Below are positions 9,845-21,600 of a stretch of 64,000 bases of DNA, piece by piece. The notes under the pieces were generated by a model that searched no databases, was not told the origin of the DNA, and was given only the letters and a program-made list of their open reading frames with translations. The translations under genes were made by a program, and so were the position numbers. Source of the stretch: Brachionus manjavacas (Eukaryota > Rotifera > Eurotatoria > Ploima > Brachionidae); NCBI GenBank assembly GCA_019054805.1, contig JAHQIY010000024.1, positions 248,001 through 312,000 of the forward strand, written 5' to 3'. Each line of letters opens with the position of its first letter. Position 1 is the first letter of the stretch.

Positions 9845-12800
9845 AGATGAAGAAAATCTGAGTTAGAATGAAAGTTCTCTTCTGAGAAAAACAAAAATAA
9901 AAAATGAATAATAAATAATAAAATGTTTAATCTAAATAAAATTTTTAAAAAATATTTTCTTTTGTCAAAATGACATTTGGACTTTGACAAATATTTTTCT
10001 GTTTCCTAGCCTGAAAATTTTGTACTGACACCGAGTGTGCGTGTATAAAAAGTCTCCTCCCATTTTTTCATCCGGTCTTGGGACCGGCAATGGTATGGTT
10101 ACGACTCAACAATCTGCCGACAAAGTTACTGTGGGTCGTTCATCATAAACAGCGCCACTCATCCGGAGCACTTAAAGGCTGCGAACTCGGCAACTATTTA
10201 GACTAGCTTGGAACCACAAACCAAGCGTATCTATAGATGGATACAAGCATATCCAAAAAAGATACTTTACTTTTTCACTAAGTACTAAGGGTCTGCCAGA
10301 CACGTCATCAGCTCATGCTTGTAAGCCTCCTTGCCCCGGCCGCTAGGCATCTGCATCTTCACCGCCCCTCCTCATTTTCTCATCCGGACTTGGGACCGGC
10401 CTTAGGTAGAGTTAGCAGTTTAGGTTTTGATTTTTCGAAAATTTGATTTTCTTTATTTGACTATTTCTGAAAAATGAAACAATCAAAAGAAGAAAATCTG
10501 AATTAGAATTAAAGTTCTCTTCCGAGAAAAACAAAAATAAAAAATGAATAATAAATAATAAAATGTTTAATCTAAATAAAATTTTTAAAAAATATTTTCT
10601 TTTGTCAAAATGACATTTGGACTTTGACAAATATTTTTCTGTTTCCTAGCCTGAAAATTTTGTACTGACACCGAGTGTGCGTGTATAAAAAGTCTCCCTC
10701 CCATTTTTTCATCCGGACTTGGGACCGGCAATGGTATGGTTACGACTCAACAATCTGCCGACAAAGTTACTGTGGGACGTTCATCATAAGCAGCGCCACT
10801 CATCCGAGCACTTAAAGGCTGCGAACTCGGCAACTATTTAGACTAGCTTGGAACCACAAACCAAGCGTATCTATAGATGGATACAAGCATATCCAAAAGA
10901 TACTTTACTTTTTTCACTAAGTACTAAGGGTCTGCCAGACACGTCATCAGCTCATGCTTGTAAGCCTCCTTGCCCCGGCCGCTAGGCATCTGCATCTTCA
11001 CCGCCCCTCCTCATTTTCTCATCCGGACTTGGGACCGGCCTTAGGTAGAGTTAGCAGTTTAGGTTTTGATTTTTCGAAAATTTGATTTTCTTTATTTGAC
11101 TATTTCTGAAAAATGAAACAATCAAAAGAAGAAAATCTGAATTAGAATTAAAGTTCTCTTCCGAGAAAAACAAAAATAAAAAATGAATAATAAATAATAA
11201 AATGTTTAATCTAAATAAAATTTTTAAAAAATATTTTCTTTTGTCAAAATGACATTTGGACTTTGACAAATATTTTTCTGTTTCCTAGCCTGAAAATTTT
11301 GTACTGACACCGAGTGTGCGTGTATAAAAAGTCTCCCTCCCATTTTTTCATCCGGACTTGGGACCGGCAATGGTATGGTTACGACTCAACAATCTGCCGA
11401 CAAAGTTACTGTGGGACGTCTCATCATAAACAGCGCCACTCATCCGAGCACTTAAAGGCTGCGAACTCGGCAACCATTTAGACTAGCTTGGAACCACAAA
11501 CCAAGCGTATCTATAGATGGATACAAGCATATCCAAAAAAAGATACTTTACTTTTTCACTAAGTACTAAGGGTCTGCCAGACACGTCATCAGCTCATGCT
11601 TGTAAGCCTCCTTGCCCCGGCCGCTAGGCATCTGCATCTTCACCGCCCCTCCTCATTTTCTCATCCGGACTTGGGACCGGCCTTAGGTAGAGTTAGCAGT
11701 TTAGGTTTTGATTTTTCGAAAATTTGATTTTCTTTATTTGACTATTTCTGAAAAATGAAACAATCAAAAGAAGAAAATCTGAATTAGAATTAAAGTTCTC
11801 TTCCGAGAAAAACAAAAATAAAAATGAATAATAAATAATAAAATGTTTAATCTAAATAAAATTTTTAAAAAATATTTTCTTTTGTCAAAATGACATTTGG
11901 ACTTTGACAAATATTTTTCTGTTTCCTAGCCTGAAAATTTTGTACTGACACCGAGTGTGCGTGTATAAAAGTCTCCTCCCCTTTTTTCATCCGGACTTGG
12001 GACCGGCAATGGTATGGTTACGACTCAACAATCTGCCGACAAAGTTACTGTGGGACGTTCATCATAAGCAGCGCCACTCATCCGAGCACTTAAAGGCTGC
12101 GAACTCGGCAACTATTTAGACTAGCTTGGAACCACAAACCAAGCGTATCTATAGATGGATACAAGCATATCCAAAAAAGATACTTTTACTTTTTTCACTA
12201 AGTACTAAGGGTCTGCCAGACACGTCATCAGCTCATGCTTGTAAGCCTCCTTGCCCCGGCCGCTAGGCATCTGCATCTTCACCGCCCCTCCTCATTTTCT
12301 CATCCGGACTTGGGACCGGCCTTAGGTAGAGTTAGCAGTTTAGGTTTTGATTTTTCGAAAATTTGATTTTCTTTATTTGACTATTTCTGAAAAATGAAAC
12401 AATCAAAAGAAGAAAATCTGAATTAGAATTAAAGTTCTCTTCCGAGAAAAACAAAAATAAAAAATGAATAATAAATAATAAAATGTTTAATCTAAATAAA
12501 ATTTTTAAAAAATATTTTCTTTTGTCAAAATGACATTTGGACTTTGACAAATATTTTTCTGTTTCCTAGCCTGAAAATTTTGTACTGACACCGAGTGTGC
12601 GTGTATAAAAAGTCTCCTCCCATTTTTTCATCCGGACTTGGGACCGGCAATGGTATGGTTACGACTCAACAATCTGCCGACAAAGTTACTGTGGGACGTT
12701 CATCATAAACAGCGCCACTCATCCGAGCACTTAAAGGCTGCGAACTCGGCAACCATTTAGACTAGCTTGGAACCACAAACCAAGCGTATCTATAGATGGA

Positions 12801-15565
12801 TACAAGCATATCCAAAAAGATACTTTACTTTTTTCACTAAGTACTAAGGGTCTGCCAGACACGTCATCAGCTCATGCTTGTAAGCCTCCTTGCCCCGGCC
12901 GCTAGGCATCTGCATCTTCACCGCCCCTCCTCATTTTCTCATCCGGACTTGGGACCGGCCTTAGGTAGAGTTAGCAGTTTAGGTTTTGATTTTTCGAAAA
13001 TTTGATTTTCTTTATTTGACTATTTCTGAAAAATGAAACAATCAAAAGAAGAAAATCTGAATTAGAATTAAAGTTCTCTTCCGAGAAAAACAAAAATAAA
13101 AAATGAATAATAAATAATAAAATGTTTAATCTAAATAAAATTTTTAAAAAATATTTTCTTTTGTCAAAATGACATTTGGACTTTGACAAATATTTTTCTG
13201 TTTCCTAGCCTGAAAATTTTGTACTGACACCGAGTGTGCGTGTATAAAAAGTCTCCCTCCATTTTTTCATCCGGACTTGGGACCGGCAATGGTATGGTTA
13301 CGACTCAACAATCTGCCGACAAAGTTACTGTGGGACGTTCATCATAAACAGCGCCACTCATCCGAGCACTTAAAGGCTGCGAACTCGGCAACCATTTAGA
13401 CTAGCTTGGAACCACAAACCAAGCGTATCTATAGATGGATACAAGCATATCCAAAAAAAGATACTTTACTTTTTTCACTAAGTACTAAGGGTCTGCCAGA
13501 CACGTCATCAGCTCATGCTTGTAAGCCTCCTTGCCCCGGCCGCTAGGCATCTGCATCTTCACCGCCCCTCCTCATTTTCTCATCCGGACTTGGGACCGGC
13601 CTTAGGTAGAGTTAGCAGTTTAGGTTTTGATTTTTCGAAAATTTGATTTTCTTTATTTGACTATTTCTGAAAAATGAAACAATCAAAAGAAGAAAATCTG
13701 AATTAGAATTAAAGTTCTCTTCCGAGAAAAACAAAAATAAAAAATGAATAATAAATAATAAAATGTTTAATCTAAATAAAATTTTTAAAAAATATTTTCT
13801 TTTGTCAAAATGACATTTGACTTTGACAAATATTTTTCTGTTTCTAGCCTGAAAATTTTGTACTGACACCGAGTGTGCGTGTATAAAAAGTCTCCCTCCC
13901 ATTTTTTCATCCGGACTTGGGACCGGCAATGGTATGGTTACGACTCAACAATCTGCCGACAAAGTTACTGTGGGACGTTCATCATAAACAGCGCCACTCA
14001 TCCGAGCACTTAAAGGCTGCGAACTCGGCAACCATTTAGACTAGCTTGGAACCACAAACCAAGCGTATCTATAGATGGATACAAGCATATCCAAAAAAGA
14101 TACTTTACTTTTTTCACTAAGTACTAAGGGTCTGCCAGACACGTCATCAGCTCATGCTTGTAAGCCTCCTTGCCCCGGCCGCTAGGCATCTGCATCTTCA
14201 CCGCCCCTCCTCATTTTCTCATCCGGACTTGGGACCGGCCTTAGGTAGAGTTAGCAGTTTAGGTTTTGATTTTTCGAAAATTTGATTTTCTTTATTTGAC
14301 TATTTCTGAAAAATGAAACAATCAAAAGAAGAAAATCTGAATTAGAATTAAAGTTCTCTTCCGAGAAAAACAAAAATAAAAAATGAATAATAAATAATAA
14401 AATGTTTAATCTAAATAAAATTTTTAAAAATATTTTCTTTTGTCAAAATGACATTTGGACTTTGACAAATATTTTTCTGTTTCCTAGCCTGAAAATTTTG
14501 TACTGACACCGAGTGTGCGTGTATAAAAAGTCTCCCTCCCATTTTTTCATCCGGACTTGGGACCGGCAATGGTATGGTTACGACTCAACAATCTGCCGAC
14601 AAAGTTACTGTGGGACGTTCATCATAAACAGCGCCACTCATCCGAGCACTTAAAGGCTGCGAACTCGGCAACCATTTAGACTAGCTTGGAACCACAAACC
14701 AAGCGTATCTATAGATGGATACAAGCATATCCAAAAAGATACTTTACTTTTTTCACTAAGTACTAAGGGTCTGCCAGACACGTCATCAGCTCATGCTTGT
14801 AAGCCTCCTTGCCCCGGCCGCTAGGCATCTGCATCTTCACCGCCCCTCCTCATTTTCTCATCCGGACTTGGGACCGGCCTTAGGTAGAGTTAGCAGTTTA
14901 GGTTTTGATTTTTCGAAAATTTGATTTTCTTTATTTGACTATTTCTGAAAAATGAAACAATCAAAAGAAGAAAATCTGAATTAGAATTAAAGTTCTCTTC
15001 CGAGAAAAACAAAAATAAAAAATGAATAATAAATAATAAAATGTTTAATCTAAATAAAATTTTTAAAAAATATTTTCTTTTGTCAAAATGACATTTGGAC
15101 TTTGACAAATATTTTTCTGTTTCCTAGCCTGAAAATGTTGTACTGACACCAAGTGTGCGTGTATAAAAAGTCTCCCTCCCATTTTTTCATCCGGACTTGG
15201 GACCGGCAATGGTATGGTTACGACTCAACAATCTGCCGACAAAGTTACTGTGGGACGTTCATCATAAACAGCGCCACTCATCCGAGCACTTAAAGGCTGC
15301 GAACTCGGCAACTATTTAGACTAGCTTGGAACCACAAACCAAGCGTATCTATAGATGGATACAAGCATATCCAAAAAAGATACTTTACTTTTTTCACTAA
15401 GTACTAAGGGTCTGCCAGACACGTCATCAGCTCATGCTTGTAAGCCTCCTTGCCCCGGCCGCTAGGCATCTGCATCTTCACCGCCCCTCCTCATTTTCTC
15501 ATCCGGACTTGGGACCGGCCTTAGGTAGAGTTAGCAGTTTAGGTTTTGATTTTTCGAAAATTTTG
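9845..15565 (-). repeat. Satellite array 1a, ~640-bp monomer, about 9 copies, minus orientation
   Basis: I define the plus orientation of the monomer as the one in which its box reads GGTCCCAAGTCCGGATGA. Here the monomers run in minus orientation, spaced 639-641 bp apart (the segment GAAGAAAATCTGAATTAG recurs at ~10,489, 11,129, 12,409 and so on). Each monomer has an AT-rich half and a GC-richer half bracketed by two copies of the box about 312 bp apart. Local marker: GAATTAAAG where the next block has GAATGAAAG. Indels in A/T runs are the main differences. Confidence 0.97.
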
Positions 15566-15610
15566 TACTGACACTGAAAAATATTTGTCAAAGTCCAAAT
15601 GTCATTTGAC
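15545..15610. other. Tail-to-tail inversion junction between arrays 1a and 1b
   Basis: The minus-oriented monomer reads GATTTTTCGAAAATTT, then jumps to GTACTGACAC of another part of the minus monomer (shared GAAAATTT), then switches to plus orientation at TGAAAAATATTTGTCAAAG. It is a two-step breakpoint with short microhomology, as expected of template switching. Confidence 0.8.
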
Positions 15611-18600
15611 AAAAGAAAATATTTTTTAAAAATTTTATTTAGATTAAACATTTTATTATTTATTATTCATTTTTTATTTTTGTTTTTCTCGGAAGAGAAC
15701 TTTAATTCTAATTCAGATTTTCTTCTTTTGATTGTTTCATTTTTCAGAAATAGTCAAATAAAGAAAATCAAATTTTCGAAAAATCAAAACCTAAACTGCT
15801 AACTCTACCTAAGGCCGGTCCCAAGTCCGGATGAGAAAATGAGGAGGGGCGGTGAAGATGCAGATGCCTAGCGGCCGGGGCAAGGAGGCTTACAAGCATG
15901 AGCTGATGACGTGTCTGGCAGACCCTTAGTACTTAGTGAAAAAGTAAAGTATCTTTTTTGGATATGCTTGTATCCATCTATAGATACGCTTGGTTTGTGG
16001 TTCCAAGCTAGTCTAAATAGTTGCCGAGTTCGCAGCCTTTAAGTGCTCGGATGAGTGGCGCTGCTTATGATGAACGTCCCACAGTAACTTTGTCGGCAGA
16101 TTGTTGAGTCGTAACCATACCATTGCCGGTCCCAAGTCCGGATGAAAAAATGGGAGGGAGACTTTTTATACACGCACACTCGGTGTCAGTACAAAATTTT
16201 CAGGCTAGGAAACAGAAAAATATTTGTCAAAGTCCAAATGTCATTTTGACAAAAGAAAATATTTTTTAAAAATTTTATTTAGATTAAACATTTTATTATT
16301 TATTATTCATTTTTTATTTTTGTTTTTCTCGGAAGAGAACTTTCATTCTAATTCAGATTTTCTTCTTTTGATTGTTTCATTTTTCAGAAATAGTCAAATA
16401 AAGAAAATCAAATTTTCGAAAAATCAAAACCTAAACTGCAAACTCTACCTAAGGCCGGTCCCAAGTCCGGATGAGAAAATGAGGAGGGGCGGTGAAGATG
16501 CAGATGCCTAGCGGCCGGGGCAAGGAGGCTTACAAGCATGAGCTGATGACGTGTCTGGCAGACCCTTAGTACTTAGTGAAAAAAGTAAAGTATCTTTTTT
16601 GGATATGCTTGTATCCATCTATAGATACGCTTGGTTTGTGGTTCCAAGCTAGTCTAAATAGTTGCCGAGTTCGCAGCCTTTAAGTGCTCGGATGAGTTGC
16701 GCTGTTTATGATGAACGTCCCACAGTAACTTTGTCGGCAGATTGTTGAGTCGTTACCATACCATTGCCGGTCCCAAATCCGGATGAAAAAATGGGAGGAG
16801 ACTTTTTATACACGCACACTCGGTGTCAGTACAAAATTTTCAGGCTAGGAAACAGAAAAATATTTGTCAAAGTCCAAATGTCATTTTGACAAAAGAAAAT
16901 ATTTTTAAAAATTTTATTTAGATTAAACATTTTATTATTTATTATTCATTTTTTATTTTTGTTTACTCGGAAGAGAACTTTCATTCTAATTCAGATTTTC
17001 TTCTTTTGATTGTTTCATTTTTCAGAAATAGTCAAATAAAGAAAATCAAATTTTCGAAAAATCAAAACCTAAACTGCTAACTCTACCTAAGGCCGGTCCC
17101 AAGTCCGGATGAGAAAATGAGGAGGGGCGGTGAAGATGCAGATGCCTAGCGGCCGGGGCAAGGAGGCTTACAAGCATGAGCTGATGACGTGTCTGGCAGA
17201 CCCTTAGTACTTAGTGAAAAAAGTAAAGTATCTTTTTTGGATATGCTTGTATCCATCTATAGATACGCTTGGTTTGTGGTTCCAAGCTAGTCTAAATAGT
17301 TGCCGAGTTCGCAGCCTTTAAGTGCTCGGATGAGTGGCGCTGCTTATGATGAACGTCCCACAGTAACTTTGTCGGCAGATTGTTGAGTCGTAACCATACC
17401 ATTGCCGGTCCCAAGTCCGGATGAAAAAATGGGAGGGAGACTTTTTATACACGCACACTCGGTGTCAGTACAAAATTTTCAGGCTAGGAAACAGAAAAAT
17501 ATTTGTCAAAGTCCAAATGTCATTTTGACAAAAGAAAATATTTTTTAAAAATTTTATTTAGATTAAACATTTTATTATTTATTATTCATTTTTTATTTTT
17601 GTTTTTCTCGGAAGAGAACTTTCATTCTAATTCAGATTTTCTTCTTTTGATTGTTTCATTTTTCAGAAATAGTCAAATAAAGAAAATCAAATTTTCGAAA
17701 AATCAAAACCTAAACTGCTAACTCTACCTAAGGCCGGTCCCAAGTCCGGATGAGAAAATGAGGAGGGGCGGTGAAGATGCAGATGCCTAGCGGCCGGGGC
17801 AAGGAGGCTTACAAGCATGAGCTGATGACGTGTCTGGCAGACCCTTAGTACTTAGTGAAAAAAGTAAAGTATCTTTTTTGGATATGCTTGTATCCATCTA
17901 TAGATACGCTTGGTTTGTGGTTCCAAGCTAGTCTAAATAGTTGCCGAGTTCGCAGCCTTTAAGTGCTCGGATGAGTGGCGCTGCTTATGATGAACGTCCC
18001 ACAGTAACTTTGTCGGCAGATTGTTGAGTCGTAACCATACCATTGCCGGTCCCAAGTCCGGATGAAAAAATGGGAGGGAGACTTTTTATACACGCACACT
18101 CGGTGTCAGTACAAAATTTTCAGGCTAGAAACAGAAAAATATTTGTCAAAGTCCAAATGTCATTTTGACAAAAGAAAATATTTTTTAAAAATTTTATTTA
18201 GATTAAACATTTTATTATTTATTATTCATTTTTTATTTTTGTTTTTCTCGGAAGAGAACTTTCATTCTAATTCAGATTTTCTTCTTTTGATTGTTTCATT
18301 TTTCAGAAATAGTCAAATAAAGAAAATCAAATTTTCGAAAAATCAAAACCTAAACTGCTAACTCTACCTAAGGCCGGTCCCAAGTCCGGATGAGAAAATG
18401 AGGAGGGGCGGTGAAGATGCAGATGCCTAGCGGCCGGGGCAAGGAGGCTTACAAGCATGAGCTGATGACGTGTCTGGCAGACCCTTAGTACTTAGTGAAA
18501 AAAGTAAAGTATCTTTTTTTGGATATGCTTGTATCCATCTATAGATACGCTTGGTTTGTGGTTCCAAGCTAGTCTAAATAGTTGCCGAGTTCGCAGCCTT

Positions 18601-21600
18601 TAAGTGCTCGGATGAGTGGCGCTGCTTATGATGAACGTCCCACAGTAACTTTGTCGGCAGATTGTTGAGTCGTAACCATACCATTGCCGGTCCCAAGTCC
18701 GGATGAAAAATGGGAGGGAGACTTTTTATACACGCACACTCGGTGTCAGTACAAAATTTTCAGGCTAGAAACAGAAAAATATTTGTCAAAGTCCAAATGT
18801 CATTTTGACAAAAGAAAATATTTTTTAAAAATTTTATTTAGATTAAACATTTTATTATTTATTATTCATTTTTTATTTTTGTTTTTCTCGGAAGAGAACT
18901 TTCATTCTAATTCAGATTTTCTTCTTTTGATTGTTTCATTTTTTCAGAAATAGTCAAATAAAGAAAATCAAATTTTCGAAAAATCAAAACCTAAACTGCA
19001 AACTCTACCTAAGGCCGGTCCCAAGTCCGGATGAGAAAATGAGGAGGGGCGGTGAAGATGCAGATGCCTAGCGGCCGGGGCAAGGAGGCTTACAAGCATG
19101 AGCTGATGACGTGTCTGGCAGACCCTTAGTACTTAGTGAAAAAAGTAAAGTATCTTTTTTTGGATATGCTTGTATCCATCTATAGATACGCTTGGTTTGT
19201 GGTTCCAAGCTAGTCTAAATAGTTGCCGAGTTCGCAGCCTTTAAGTGCTCGGATGAGTTGCGCTGTTTATGATGAACGTCCCACAGTAACTTTGTCGGCA
19301 GATTGTTGAGTCGTTACCATACCATTGCCGGTCCCAAATCCGGATGAAAAAATGGGAGGGAGACTTTTTATACACGCACACTCGGTGTCAGTACAAAATT
19401 TTCAGGCTAGGAAACAGAAAAATATTTGTCAAAGTCCAAATGTCATTTTGACAAAAGAAAATATTTTTTAAAAATTTTATTTAGATTAAACATTTTATTA
19501 TTTATTATTCATTTTTTATTTTTGTTTACTCGGAAGAGAACTTTCATTCTAATTCAGATTTTCTTCTTTTGATTGTTTCATTTTTCAGAAATAGTCAAAT
19601 AAAGAAAATCAAATTTTCGAAAAATCAAAACCTAAACTGCTAACTCTACCTAAGGCCGGTCCCAAGTCCGGATGAGAAAATGAGGAGGGGCGGTGAAGAT
19701 GCAGATGCCTAGCGGCCGGGGCAAGGAGGCTTACAAGCATGAGCTGATGACGTGTCTGGCAGACCCTTAGTACTTAGTGAAAAAAGTAAAGTATCTTTTT
19801 TGGATATGCTTGTATCCATCTATAGATACGCTTGGTTTGTGGTTCCAAGCTAGTCTAAATAGTTGCCGAGTTCGCAGCCTTTAAGTGCTCGGATGAGTGG
19901 CGCTGCTTATGATGAACGTCCCACAGTAACTTTGTCGGCAGATTGTTGAGTCGTAACCATACCATTGCCGGTCCCAAGTCCGGATGAAAAAATGGGAGGG
20001 AGACTTTTTATACACGCACACTCGGTGTCAGTACAAAATTTTCAGGCTAGGAAACAGAAAAATATTTGTCAAAGTCCAAATGTCATTTTGACAAAAGAAA
20101 ATATTTTTTAAAAATTTTATTTAGATTAAACATTTTATTATTTATTATTCATTTTTTATTTTTGTTTTTCTCGGAAGAGAACTTTCATTCTAATTCAGAT
20201 TTTCTTCTTTTGATTGTTTCATTTTTCAGAAATAGTCAAATAAAGAAAATCAAATTTTCGAAAAATCAAAACCTAAACTGCTAACTCTACCTAAGGCCGG
20301 TCCCAAGTCCGGATGAGAAAATGAGGAGGGGCGGTGAAGATGCAGATGCCTAGCGGCCGGGGCAAGGAGGCTTACAAGCATGAGCTGATGACGTGTCTGG
20401 CAGACCCTTAGTACTTAGTGAAAAAGTAAAGTATCTTTTTTTGGATATGCTTGTATCCATCTATAGATACGCTTGGTTTGTGGTTCCAAGCTAGTCTAAA
20501 TAGTTGCCGAGTTCGCAGCCTTTAAGTGCTCGGATGAGTGGCGCTGCTTATGATGAACGTCCCACAGTAACTTTGTCGGCAGATTGTTGAGTCGTAACCA
20601 TACCATTGCCGGTCCCAAGTCCGGATGAAAAAATGGGAGGGAGACTTTTTATACACGCACACTCGGTGTCAGTACAAAATTTTCAGGCTAGGAAACAGAA
20701 AAATATTTGTCAAAGTCCAAATGTCATTTTGACAAAAGAAAATATTTTTTAAAAATTTTATTTAGATTAAACATTTTATTATTTATTATTCATTTTTTAT
20801 TTTTGTTTTTCTCGGAAGAGAACTTTCATTCTAATTCAGATTTTCTTCTTTTGATTGTTTCATTTTTCAGAAATAGTCAAATAAAGAAAATCAAATTTTC
20901 GAAAAATCAAAACCTAAACTGCAAACTCTACCTAAGGCCGGTCCCAAGTCCGGATGAGAAAATGAGGAGGGGCGGTGAAGATGCAGATGCCTAGCGGCCG
21001 GGGCAAGGAGGCTTACAAGCATGAGCTGATGACGTGTCAAAGTCCAAATGTCATTTTGACAAAAGAAAATATTTTTTAAAAATTTTATTTAGATTAAACA
21101 TTTTATTATTTATTATTCATTTTTTATTTTTGTTTTTCTCGGAAGAGAACTTTCATTCTAATTCAGATTTTCTTCTTTTGATTGTTTCATTTTTCAGAAA
21201 TAGTCAAATAAAGAAAATCAAATTTTCGAAAAATCAAAACCTAAACTGCTAACTCTACCTAAGGCCGGTCCCAAGTCCGGATGAGAAAATGAGGAGGGGC
21301 GGTGAAGATGCAGATGCCTAGCGGCCGGGGCAAGGAGGCTTACAAGCATGAGCTGATGACGTGTCTGGCAGACCCTTAGTACTTAGTGAAAAAGTAAAGT
21401 ATCTTTTTTGGATATGCTTGTATTCATCTAGAGATACGCTTGGTTTGTGGTTCCAAGCTAGTCTAAATAGTTGCCGAGTTCGCAGCCTTTAAGTGCTCGG
21501 ATGAGTGGCGCTGTTTATGATGAACGTCCCACAGTAACATTGTCGGCAGATTGTTGAGTCGTAACCATACCATTGCCGGTCCCAAGTCCGGATGAAAAAA

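Noticed and set aside
15900..16200. 5S rRNA gene in the 640-bp repeat (unit size fits; CCATACCA and TTAGTACTTAG look familiar)
   Set aside because: The phrases are in the wrong order and distance and the rest does not match 5S rRNA.
15800..16240. Hammerhead ribozyme in the monomer (CTGATGA is present)
   Set aside because: No stem II and GAAA follow CTGATGA in the needed order, and no matching core was found on the other strand, so a retrozyme is not supported.
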